From the NCBI GenBank assembly GCA_900468285.1, contig UBTF01000008.1, forward strand, positions 124,001 to 188,000: a DNA stretch of 64,000 nucleotides, in the 5' to 3' direction. Below the pieces are notes generated by a model. The model was not told the DNA's origin. It saw only the letters and a list, made by a program, of their open reading frames with translations, and ran no database searches. Origin of the DNA: Hyphomicrobiales bacterium. GTDB lineage: Bacteria; Pseudomonadota; Alphaproteobacteria; Rhizobiales; Rhizobiaceae. Positions 55,111 to 64,000 of the stretch are shown one piece after another (positions within the stretch are counted from its first letter, which is position 1; every line of letters begins with the position of its first letter). Position numbers and translations under genes: made by a program.

Positions 55111-56232
55111 ATGCCTCTGATCGATATGCCAGACTTTTCCGCAGAGCTTCTGGATGAATTTGCGGCCCGCAATACGGCACGGGTCAATACCCCTGTCATT
55201 CAGCCGGCGGAACCGTTTCTGGATATGGCTGGCGAAGATTTGCGCCGCCGCATCTTCTTGACAGAAAGCGAGACGGGGGCGAGCCTTTGCCTTCGCCCGG
55301 AGTTCACCATTCCCGTCTGTCTGCGCCACATCGAAACCGCCACCGGCACGCCGAAACGCTATTCCTATCTGGGCGAGGTGTTCCGTCAGCGCCGTGAGGG
55401 AGCGAACGAGTTCTATCAGGCCGGTATCGAAGACCTCGGCGATACGGATATCGCCAGCGCCGATGCCCGGGCCGTGAGTGACGCGAGTGCCGTGCTGAAG
55501 CGTTTGCTTCCGGGCCGCAGGCTTTCCGTTACGCTGGGCGACCAACAGGTCTTCGAAGCGGTCGTTGCAGCACTTGGCCTGCCGCAAGGCTGGCAGAAGC
55601 GGCTGGTGCAGGCATTCGGCGATACGGTGCAGCTTGATGCCCTGCTTCAAAGCCTCGTTAGCCCCAAGCCAATGACGGGGCTTGATGCGCGGGTGGCCGG
55701 TCTGCTCGCCACGGGTGACGAGAAGGTTCTGGTCGATTACATCGACAGCGTCATGCAGGATACCGGCTATTCCACCAATGCCAGCCGTGCCCCGCAGGAG
55801 ATTGCCAGACGCCTGCGCGAAAAGCTGGCGCTGGCCGCCACGCGGCTGCCGGATGAGAGTTTCGAACTGCTGAAGCAGTTTTTGTCCCTGCAAGCGCCCT
55901 TGTCGCAGGCCTCGCAGACGCTTGTGCAGTTTGCCGATAAGGCGAAGCTGAAACTGGACGCTGCACTCTCTGCCTTTGACGCCCGTGTCGCGGCTCTTGC
56001 CAATGGCGGGATCGATCTGGATAGCGTGCATTATCGCGCTGCCTTCGGACGTCCGCTGGATTACTATACCGGCCTCGTGTTCGAGGTGGGTGTGGAAGGT
56101 GAAACGGCGGTTCTGGCCGGTGGCGGACGCTTCGACCGGCTGATGACGCTGCTCGGCGCGAAAGACAAGATACCGGCGGTTGGCTTCTCGCTCTGGCTGG
56201 ATCGCATCGAAGCCGTGAGGGCCAAACCATGA
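55111..56232 (+). CDS. hisZ: ATP phosphoribosyltransferase regulatory subunit HisZ
   Basis: 373 residues. HisRS-like catalytic fold without tRNA-binding domain: [53 protein letters not shown]. HisZ is required for activity and feedback regulation of the short HisG. hisG overlaps its stop as ATGA. Confidence 0.93.
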   Translation: MPLIDMPDFSAELLDEFAARNTARVNTPVIQPAEPFLDMAGEDLRRRIFLTESETGASLCLRPEFTIPVCLRHIETATGTPKRYSYLGEVFRQRREGANEFYQAGIEDLGDTDIASADARAVSDASAVLKRLLPGRRLSVTLGDQQVFEAVVAALGLPQGWQKRLVQAFGDTVQLDALLQSLVSPKPMTGLDARVAGLLATGDEKVLVDYIDSVMQDTGYSTNASRAPQEIARRLREKLALAATRLPDESFELLKQFLSLQAPLSQASQTLVQFADKAKLKLDAALSAFDARVAALANGGIDLDSVHYRAAFGRPLDYYTGLVFEVGVEGETAVLAGGGRFDRLMTLLGAKDKIPAVGFSLWLDRIEAVRAKP

Positions 56233-56927
56233 CCATCACCATTGCTCTGCCCTCCAAGGGGCGCATGAAGGAAGATTCGTCTGCCATTCTGGAACGCGCG
56301 GGCCTCAAGGTCGTCGCCATCGGCAGTGACCGCTCCTATCGCGGCCGCGTTGAGGGGCGTGACGATATCGAGATCGCCTATCTCTCGGCCTCCGAAATCG
56401 CTCGCGAAATCGGCAATGGCACGGTTGATTTCGGCGTCACCGGCGAAGACCTCGTCCGCGAAGACCTAAGCGATGTCGAAAATCGCGTAGAATTCTGCGC
56501 CCGGCTTGGCTTTGGCCATGCCGATGTCGTCGTCGCCGTGCCGGAGATCTGGCTGGATGTGGACAGCATGGCCGATCTTGGTGATGTCGCCTCCGAGTTC
56601 CGCGCCCGCCACGGTCGTCGTCTGGCCATCGCCACGAAATACTGGCGGCTGACGCAGCAGTTCTTCTCGCGCCAGCACGGCATCCAGCTTTATCGCATCG
56701 TGGAAAGCCTTGGCGCCACGGAAGGTGCTCCGGCAGCAGGGCAGGCGGATATCATCGTGGATATCACCTCCACTGGCTCGACGCTCAAGGCAAATCATCT
56801 GAAAATTCTGACAGATGGCGTCATTTTGCGCTCCGAGGCCTGTTTCGTGCGGGCGCGAAAAGCCGAGCATGATGGCGACGCCGTGGTGGCGGATATTATC
56901 GCGCGGATTCAGGCAGCGCTTGGCTAG
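56229..56927 (+). CDS. hisG: ATP phosphoribosyltransferase, short form
   Basis: 232 residues: the short HisG lacking the C-terminal regulatory domain. [15 protein letters not shown] at the start, [13 protein letters not shown], and [18 protein letters not shown] are the PRPP and ATP-binding motifs. Catalyses the first step of histidine synthesis as a complex with HisZ, encoded immediately upstream. Confidence 0.95.
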   Translation: MTITIALPSKGRMKEDSSAILERAGLKVVAIGSDRSYRGRVEGRDDIEIAYLSASEIAREIGNGTVDFGVTGEDLVREDLSDVENRVEFCARLGFGHADVVVAVPEIWLDVDSMADLGDVASEFRARHGRRLAIATKYWRLTQQFFSRQHGIQLYRIVESLGATEGAPAAGQADIIVDITSTGSTLKANHLKILTDGVILRSEACFVRARKAEHDGDAVVADIIARIQAALG

Positions 56928-56972
56928 GGGTGTAATTGCTCTATGCTCTCCTTCTAATGGATGGAGGAAGCG

Positions 56973-57383
56973 ATGCGCATTACAGGCCAGTGCCACTGTG
57001 GCAATGTTGGATTTGAAGCGGAGGCAGACCCGCAAAAGGTGGGTATTTGCCACTGCACCGATTGTCAGCGCCTGAGCGGTTCACCGTTCCGCGTAACGAT
57101 CCGCGCCAAACGCTCTGATATCACGCTGACTGCCGCCGAGCCGAAGGTTTACCGCAAGGCAGGCGACAACGGCAATATGCGCTTGCAGCACTTTTGCGGG
57201 GAGTGCGGATCGCCCTTGTTCACTAGCGCAGAGCAGGAAGATGGCATCTGGGGTATCCGATGGGGTGCCATCAACGAGCGTTCTGACCTAAAGCCGCGTG
57301 CGCAGATCTGGACGCGCTCCAAGGCGGAATGGCTCGATGGTATCGAAGAGCTACCGGCCTATTCCAAGGACTTCACCCAATAG
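56973..57383 (+). CDS. GFA-family protein (glutathione-dependent formaldehyde-activating-like)
   Basis: 136 residues from the ATG at 56973 (GGAGG five bases upstream; ATG 56961 also in frame). Zinc ligands CHCGN, ICHCTDCQRLSG and CGECGSPLFT match the GFA/centromere V fold. Actual substrate of most members unknown; a true formaldehyde role is not implied. Confidence 0.85.
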   Translation: MRITGQCHCGNVGFEAEADPQKVGICHCTDCQRLSGSPFRVTIRAKRSDITLTAAEPKVYRKAGDNGNMRLQHFCGECGSPLFTSAEQEDGIWGIRWGAINERSDLKPRAQIWTRSKAEWLDGIEELPAYSKDFTQ

Positions 57384-57415
57384 AAAAGCCGCCGGGATTA
57401 TCCGGCGGCTTCTTC
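57383..57415. terminator. bidirectional terminator between GFA and DoxX genes
   Basis: AAGCCGCCGG (57386-57395) / CCGGCGGCTT (57402-57411), flanked by an A run on the left and TCTTC on the right; it lies between convergent genes. Confidence 0.8.
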
Positions 57416-57434
57416 ATGTCTGAGGCGTCAAGGC

Positions 57435-57881
57435 TTATGCGTGCGCGACTGCAACACCGCGCTTGGCATCGACGGAATAGGCGCCAGCTCCGAATGTGCC
57501 GAGAAGAATGTAAGCGCCTGCCAGCGTGATGTTCTTCATCAGCATGATGCCGTTCAGAGTGTTGATCCAGCCAAGAGCTGCATCAGGCCAGCCGGGAACG
57601 GCAACCGTGCCGCTGTGGAAGACGAGACCGGTGAACACGCAGAAAACGGCAAGGGCGAAGGCCGCTACCTTGGTCTGGAAGCCGACGAGAACGGCAAGGC
57701 CGGTGATCAGTTCGAAGGCGCCTGCAAGATAGGCAAGAGCGGTTGCGGCAGGAAGGCCAGCGCCGCTGATCATGCCCGCCGTACCGGCAGGGTCGGTCAG
57801 CTTGCCGAAGCCAGAAAAGATGAAGATGAAGGAGAGAAGAATACGCGCAACAAGCACGAGTGCATTCTGACTGCTGGACAT
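57435..57881 (-). CDS. DoxX-family membrane protein
   Basis: 148 residues from the ATG at 57881 with GGAG upstream (the open frame continues further up). Four hydrophobic segments; LLSFIFIFSGFGKLTDPAGT and ELITGLAVLVGFQTKVAAF are DoxX/SURF4-like. Inner-membrane protein possibly tied to redox stress; function not established. Confidence 0.85.
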   Translation of the reverse strand: MSSSQNALVLVARILLSFIFIFSGFGKLTDPAGTAGMISGAGLPAATALAYLAGAFELITGLAVLVGFQTKVAAFALAVFCVFTGLVFHSGTVAVPGWPDAALGWINTLNGIMLMKNITLAGAYILLGTFGAGAYSVDAKRGVAVAHA

Positions 57882-58073
57882 GGAAATCTCCGAAGATGTT
57901 GCCCGATTGGCGTTAATTGATAAATGACATATGCGCCAATTCGCTGTCTCAATACAGATGAACAACTGGAGACAATTTGTTCACTATTTGAAGACAGTGG
58001 TGCGAACGACCAGCCTTCATCCGCTCTGTTTCATGGCGACCGCTTGGTGGCAAATATGAACATCACCACAACG

Positions 58074-58102
58074 AAAAAAGGCGGCCCGTGAGGACCGCCT
58101 TT
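58074..58102 (-). terminator. rho-independent terminator of groESL
   Basis: AAAGGCGG (58077-58084) / CCGCCTTT (58095-58102); on the minus strand it is followed by six T (58079-58074), 25 bases after the groEL stop. Confidence 0.85.
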
Positions 58103-58126
58103 CGTATTTCAGAGGGTCTAGACTTC

Positions 58127-59779
<1,653 letters not shown>

Positions 59780-59827
59780 TCACGGCCCATTGGTTGTCAT
59801 GTAAGGATTGAGAAGAACCGGCTAAAA

Positions 59828-60124
59828 TCAGCCGATAACGCCCATGATGTCGGATTCCTTCATGATCAGAAGGTCTTCGCCGTCGAGCTTGACTTCGGTG
59901 CCGGACCACTTGCCGAACAGAACGCGGTCGCCAGCCTTGACGTCCAGAGGAACGAGCTTGCCGCTATCATCGCGAGCGCCGGTGCCGACAGCGACGATTT
60001 CGCCTTCCTGTGGCTTTTCCTTGGCGGTATCAGGAATGATGATGCCGCCCTTGGTCTTGGCTTCAGACTCAACGCGACGAACAACGACGCGGTCATGGAG
60101 CGGGCGGAAAGTAGTGCTTGTCAT
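59828..60124 (-). CDS. groES: 10-kDa co-chaperonin GroES
   Basis: 98 residues. [20 protein letters not shown], the mobile loop [18 protein letters not shown] and [12 protein letters not shown] at the C-terminus. Lid of the GroEL cavity; first gene of the operon behind a CIRCE element. Confidence 0.98.
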   Translation of the reverse strand: MTSTTFRPLHDRVVVRRVESEAKTKGGIIIPDTAKEKPQEGEIVAVGTGARDDSGKLVPLDVKAGDRVLFGKWSGTEVKLDGEDLLIMKESDIMGVIG

Positions 60125-60179
60125 TGTCTAATCCCTCGATCAAATGACTTAACGGACCGTCAGGTCCGCGTGATAATTG

Positions 60180-60206
60180 TTAGCACTCCTCATTGGAGAG
60201 TGCTAG
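60180..60206 (-). promoter_or_regulatory. CIRCE operator (HrcA site) of groESL
   Basis: TTAGCACTC-N9-GAGTGCTAG, one base away from the consensus TTAGCACTC-N9-GAGTGCTAA, 56 bases upstream of groES. HrcA is expected to repress groESL here in the absence of heat stress. Confidence 0.95.
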
Positions 60207-60265
60207 CGAGGCAGAGATAGGGGTGCAGCAATGGTGAGTCAAGAACGCCCTGTCGGAAAAATTTC

Positions 60266-61612
60266 ATGGAAAATGGTTATCAGGGTTTCATGACAGATAT
60301 TGCAGACCCTTCCCCGACCGTCCGGCCCTCGCTCACAGAGCTCACCGCCGTCTTTGCCCGCATTGGTTGCTTAAGCTTCGGCGGGCCGGCAGGGCAGATC
60401 GGCATGATGCATCGTATTGTCGTGGATGAGAAGCCCTGGGTATCGGAAGCCCGCTTCATGCACGCACTCAACTATTGCATGTTGCTGCCGGGGCCGGAGG
60501 CGCAGCAGCTTGCCACTTACATCGGCTGGCTGATGCATGGCGTCCGTGGCGGCATCATCGCCGGAACGCTCTTCATTCTGCCGGGCTTCCTGACCATCGT
60601 CGCACTTGCCGCGGCCTATTGCCTTTATCAGGATACGCACTGGCTGCCGGGCCTGCTGTTTGGTTTGAAAGCCTGCGTGCTGGCCATTGTCATCGAGGCA
60701 TTGATCAGGGTGGCGAAGCGCGCACTGGTCAGCCGCTTTCTGGCAGGCATCGCCGCTGCTGCCTTCATCGCGCTCTTCGTCTTCGGCCTGCCTTTTCCGC
60801 TGGTGATTTTTGCAGCGGGTCTGATCGGCTTTCTGCGGGCGCGTCATGCCACTGTGGAAATAGGTGAAACGGATGCGGAAACGACATCCGTCACGCTTCT
60901 GTCGCGGGTGAGGGGTCTCGTGCTGGGACTGGTCATCTGGCAAATCCCGCTGGCGGTGATCTTCCTTTCCTCCGCGCCGGAGACATTGGCGAATTTGCAA
61001 GGCTTCTTCTCGCGCATGGCGGTCGTCACCTTCGGCGGGGCCTATGCCGTGCTGGCCTATGTCGCGCAGGTAGCGGTGGAAACTCATGGATGGCTGACCG
61101 CCGGCGAAATGCTGGATGGCCTGGCGCTGGCCGAAGCCACGCCAGGGCCCCTCGTGCTGGTCCTGCCCTATATCGGTTTTCTGGCAGGTTTCCGCCATGC
61201 GGAATGGCTCGACCCTATGGTCGCGGGCGTGCTGGGTGCGACGATAACGGCCTGGGCGACCTTCGTGCCGAGCTTCATCTTCATCTTTCTCGGCGCGCCC
61301 TATGTCGAAAAGCTGCGCAACAACCGTGCCCTCTCGTCAGCACTTTCAGCCATCACGGCTGCGGTCGTCGGCGTCATTCTCAATCTCTCCCTCTGGTTTG
61401 GGCTGCATGTGCTGTTTGGCGAGGTCAAACGCATCGCCGTTGTGCCAAGCTTCGGCCCCGGCATGTCCTGGCCGGTCTGGACAACGCTCGATCCCTTCGC
61501 AACCGGATTGCTGGTGCTGTCCCTGCTGATGCTGATGCGCTGGAAGGTCGGCATGGTGCCGGTGCTGGCGCTCGGCATTGCAGGCGGCGTCCTTCGGCTT
61601 TGGCTGATGTGA
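60266..61612 (+). CDS. chrA: chromate transporter ChrA (CHR family, two-domain)
   Basis: 448 residues (ATG 60266; ATG 60290 is in frame and also possible). Two homologous halves with about ten to twelve hydrophobic segments: FGGPAGQIGMMH and LLPGPEAQQLATYIGW in the first, FGGAYAVLAYVAQ and ATPGPLVLVLPYIGFLAG in the second. Long-chain CHR proteins export chromate. No chrB regulator adjoins it. It diverges from groES. Confidence 0.9.
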   Translation: MENGYQGFMTDIADPSPTVRPSLTELTAVFARIGCLSFGGPAGQIGMMHRIVVDEKPWVSEARFMHALNYCMLLPGPEAQQLATYIGWLMHGVRGGIIAGTLFILPGFLTIVALAAAYCLYQDTHWLPGLLFGLKACVLAIVIEALIRVAKRALVSRFLAGIAAAAFIALFVFGLPFPLVIFAAGLIGFLRARHATVEIGETDAETTSVTLLSRVRGLVLGLVIWQIPLAVIFLSSAPETLANLQGFFSRMAVVTFGGAYAVLAYVAQVAVETHGWLTAGEMLDGLALAEATPGPLVLVLPYIGFLAGFRHAEWLDPMVAGVLGATITAWATFVPSFIFIFLGAPYVEKLRNNRALSSALSAITAAVVGVILNLSLWFGLHVLFGEVKRIAVVPSFGPGMSWPVWTTLDPFATGLLVLSLLMLMRWKVGMVPVLALGIAGGVLRLWLM

Positions 61613-61641
61613 TGTGCCGCTGGGGAGCCCGACGGCACATC
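61611..61641. terminator. hairpin between convergent chrA and acyltransferase genes
   Basis: GATGTGCCG (61611-61619) / CGGCACATC (61633-61641) perfect 9-bp stem covering the chrA stop; no long T run on either side. Confidence 0.5.
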
Positions 61642-61651
61642 ATTCGCTAAG

Positions 61652-62773
61652 CTATTTCGTTTCAACAACCGGTCCCACGGTGGCATGCGCTGTTGCCAGG
61701 GAAGGGGCGCGGTGGCTCTTCGACTTGTAGAACGGCCGCTCGACATATTTATGCGCGAGGTAGGCAAAGGGAATGGCCGTGGCGAAGGTCAGCGCCGCCA
61801 GCATGGCGAAGTAGGTGCCCTGGCTGAGGCCCTGATCGTTCAGCACATACATCCAGCCATAGAGCGGGATCATGTGCAGCAGATAGAGCGAATAGGAGAC
61901 CGTGCCGAGGAACATCATGACTGGATGCTCCAGAAACAGTGCCACGAAACCCTTCTTGCGGCCCTTGTCCCGCACCATGATGGCGCTGGTGAAAACGAAG
62001 ATCCAGGCACCAATGGCGAGATCGAAATACCCGACCACGGCAGCCAGCGGTAACACGACGGGCGGCGACATGAACGGCTGGTCGTCCCAGCGCATTTTCC
62101 AGAGGTAGTAGCTGGCGATGCCTGTCGCGAAATAAATGGCGTAATTGGCAAGGATTGCCCCGTTCGGCCAGTGACGGAAATACCAGACGCCCAAGACGGC
62201 GGCCGCCAGAAAACCCACACGCATCAGATTGCTGGAATGGTGGAGGCACCAGAAGGCGAGCGGCGCAATCAGATAAAACTGGAACTCCGTGGAAATATTC
62301 CACGCCTGCCCCAGAAAGGCATAGGCGCCCAGCGGCAGCCAGCTATCGGGAATGATCCCGTGCAACATTGTCATATGGGCAAGCGTATTCATTTCCCAGT
62401 TTTCGAAGCTGCGGTCCAGAATGGCGATGCGACCGGCATTGCGCACGCTTCCGAAGTCTGCCGTGTGCAGCGCCTGATAGGCTATCCATGCAAAGCCAAT
62501 GGAAAGGAAGAAGGCAAATATATAGACCGGATAGATGCGTTTGATGCGCCGGGCTATGTAGGTCGAGTAATCTTCAGACAGCGACGACATCATCACGAAG
62601 ATGACAAACCCGCTCATGATGCAGAATATCTGGACGCGGATTTTTTCGTTGATCAGGGGTTTCAGCGCACCCATGCTGTCCGGGTCGATACCGGCTGCCG
62701 GTAGCAGGTGAACCAGAACAACCCATGCGGCCAGAAGACCGCGAAGACCCTCGAGCTGGTCAATCCTCTTCAT
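61652..62773 (-). CDS. acyltransferase family 3 membrane protein
   Basis: 373 residues from the ATG at 62773 (the upstream open frame is not protein-like). About ten hydrophobic segments; N-terminus MKRIDQLEGLRGLLAAWVVL followed by VH and a later ARRIKRIYPVYIF match the acyltransferase_3/OafA-ExoZ family that O-acetylates surface sugars. Substrate unknown. Confidence 0.87.
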   Translation of the reverse strand: MKRIDQLEGLRGLLAAWVVLVHLLPAAGIDPDSMGALKPLINEKIRVQIFCIMSGFVIFVMMSSLSEDYSTYIARRIKRIYPVYIFAFFLSIGFAWIAYQALHTADFGSVRNAGRIAILDRSFENWEMNTLAHMTMLHGIIPDSWLPLGAYAFLGQAWNISTEFQFYLIAPLAFWCLHHSSNLMRVGFLAAAVLGVWYFRHWPNGAILANYAIYFATGIASYYLWKMRWDDQPFMSPPVVLPLAAVVGYFDLAIGAWIFVFTSAIMVRDKGRKKGFVALFLEHPVMMFLGTVSYSLYLLHMIPLYGWMYVLNDQGLSQGTYFAMLAALTFATAIPFAYLAHKYVERPFYKSKSHRAPSLATAHATVGPVVETK

Positions 62774-62966
62774 CGATGGCTCCTCGATTGAGTAAGCCAG
62801 CCCCACCCCTATAAAAACACGCCAGAGGTGCGTTCGCAACATGCTGCGATGCAAAAACGCGAATTCGCCGGAGGCAGGCCGCCTTTGCGGGCCAGCTTTT
62901 TTGCTTGTAATCGGCGTGCCGGTTTGCAATGTCACGCCATGAATTCTTGAAGCTTGGAAGCATCTC

Positions 62967-63815
62967 ATGGCGCAACGCATCTCCACCCTTGGCGAAATCA
63001 CGGACCGGTTCGACGTCGTTCTCTCGGATGTCTGGGGTGTGCTGCACAACGGCGTCAGCGCCTTTCCGGATGCTGCAATTGCGCTGGAAGCGGCACGCAA
63101 GGCGGGCTTGACGGTGGTGCTCATCACCAATTCCCCGCGTCCCGCTCCGGGCGTCATTCCGCAGTTGCGGGCGCTGGGCGTTCCGGACACCGCCTACGAC
63201 CGCATCATCACCTCCGGCGATGTGACGCGCGAACTGATTTCGCAAGGACCGAAAAAGGTGTTTCTGCTCGGTCCCGAGCGCGACATGCCGCTGCTGGACG
63301 GTCTCGACGTCGAAGTCGTGTCGCAGGAAGAGGCGACAGCTGTCGTCTGTACCGGTTTCTTTGACGATGAGACCGAAACGCCGGAAGACTATACCGACAT
63401 GCTCAAGAGTTTCGTCGCCCGTTCCGTGCCGATGATCTGCGCCAACCCCGACCTGGTGGTGGAGCGCGGCGAGCGCATCATTCCCTGTGCCGGTGCCATG
63501 GCCTTATATTATGAGCAACTGGGCGGGGAGGTTCGTATCGCAGGCAAACCGCATTCGCCGATCTATGAGGCCTGTCTGTCGGCAGCCAGAGAGGTGCATG
63601 GCGAATTTTCCAAGGACCGCGTTTTGGCCATCGGCGATGGGATGCCGACGGACGTGAAGGGCGCCATCAATGCCGGGCTCGAGCTTCTTTACATCGCCGG
63701 TGGCATCCATGCCGCGGACTATGCGTTGAACGGTGAGATCGACGAAACGCTTCTGAAGGACTATCTGCAGAAAGAGGGCGCTGCTCCCGGTTGGTGGATG
63801 CCACGTCTGGCGTGA
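62967..63815 (+). CDS. HAD superfamily class IIA hydrolase (TIGR01459-like)
   Basis: 282 residues. LSDVWGVLHNGVSAFPDAA (motif I, Asp-X-Trp instead of Asp-X-Asp), LITNSPRPAPG (motif II), GKPHSPIYEA (Lys motif III) and AIGDGMPTDVKGAINAG (motif IV). This alphaproteobacterial class IIA group is conserved next to ribF, which begins 26 bases downstream. Phosphatase activity is likely but the replaced second Asp could change it. Confidence 0.88.
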   Translation: MAQRISTLGEITDRFDVVLSDVWGVLHNGVSAFPDAAIALEAARKAGLTVVLITNSPRPAPGVIPQLRALGVPDTAYDRIITSGDVTRELISQGPKKVFLLGPERDMPLLDGLDVEVVSQEEATAVVCTGFFDDETETPEDYTDMLKSFVARSVPMICANPDLVVERGERIIPCAGAMALYYEQLGGEVRIAGKPHSPIYEACLSAAREVHGEFSKDRVLAIGDGMPTDVKGAINAGLELLYIAGGIHAADYALNGEIDETLLKDYLQKEGAAPGWWMPRLA

Positions 63816-63841
63816 TCGGGCTGTTCAGGGATCCTGCGGAA

Positions 63842-64000
63842 ATGACTGTCTTTCATCGCAACGAGAAAAAAGAGCCGCTGCCACCGCAACTGCGCGGTGG
63901 CGTGGTCGCAATCGGCAACTTCGATGGTGTCCATCGCGGCCATCGCGCCGTGCTGGATCATGCGCTGGAACTGGCAGCTGCCCGCGATGTGCCCGCATTA
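63842..64000 (+). CDS. ribF: bifunctional riboflavin kinase/FAD synthetase (3' truncated)
   Basis: First 53 codons, cut by the right edge. ATG at 63842; a GTG at 63812 overlapping the previous stop is in frame. GGVVAIGNFDGVHRGHRAVL is the N-terminal FAD synthetase (nucleotidyltransferase) motif with the HxGH-like site. Converts riboflavin to FMN and FAD. Confidence 0.9.
   Translation, partial: MTVFHRNEKKEPLPPQLRGGVVAIGNFDGVHRGHRAVLDHALELAAARDVPAL

Overview
The window reads as a stretch of the main chromosome of an Agrobacterium-type Rhizobiaceae (Alphaproteobacteria). The clues are the PdhS-family kinase of the DivK/CtrA network, a mannosylfructose synthase/phosphatase pair (known from Agrobacterium tumefaciens), a tRNA-His of the alphaproteobacterial type with T at -1 and A73, an alphaproteobacterial-type HisRS, a short HisG with HisZ, and a CIRCE-controlled groESL operon. 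Base composition is GC-rich throughout apart from a few AT-rich intergenic patches. I see no insertion sequence, prophage or CRISPR array. The window cuts a regulator gene at the left end and ribF at the right end.

Layout. 0-5 kb: the end of a fatty-acid-type regulator, then a complete polyamine ABC operon (potFGHI). 5.2-10.7 kb, minus strand: a two-domain iron-type ABC permease downstream of a giant PdhS histidine kinase, separated by a leader with four mutually complementary arms. 11 kb: tRNA-His followed by an AT-rich, gene-free stretch. 11.8-18.1 kb: an outer-membrane SphA/MetA-like protein, then two chemoreceptors, one coupled to a cheW and a small unknown gene. 18.1-19.1 kb: a 1-kb gap with three hairpin-plus-T units in one direction and a possible 26-codon gene. 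19-24 kb: a LuxR-type regulator, then an operon of a cysteine-free molybdopterin-fold periplasmic protein, a hybrid histidine kinase and a receiver-HD-GYP protein, which looks like a signalling chain ending in c-di-GMP breakdown.

24-32 kb: ppx and rlmE, an MFS exporter, two exported or Tat-like hydrolases, guaB and a MAPEG protein. 32-36.9 kb: a type V autotransporter, a LysR regulator and a divergent DUF1127 gene. 36.9-43.7 kb, minus strand: gshA, rsmE, pit, a Nudix hydrolase and the mfpsA-mfppA operon. 43.8-48.8 kb: a LysR gene divergent from glcDEF (glycolate oxidase). 49-53 kb: an L,D-transpeptidase, tag with an overlapping exported protein, a probable metal-handling pair (DUF305 and a Cys/His-rich protein), and an antitoxin-toxin pair followed at 3 bases by a methyltransferase-like gene. 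53-57 kb: hisS, a VOC gene, hisZ and hisG. 57-64 kb: GFA, DoxX, groESL, chrA, an acyltransferase, a HAD-IIA hydrolase and the start of ribF.

Most genes are ordinary housekeeping or transport functions. The points I rate highest are the 18.2-18.8 kb RNA-like region, the four-arm leader at 6.9 kb, the toxin-antitoxin operon with its dyad and third gene, the molybdopterin-fold/kinase/HD-GYP operon, and the paired noncanonical tRNA-His and HisRS. Gene names rest on motifs and context read by eye; no database search was run.
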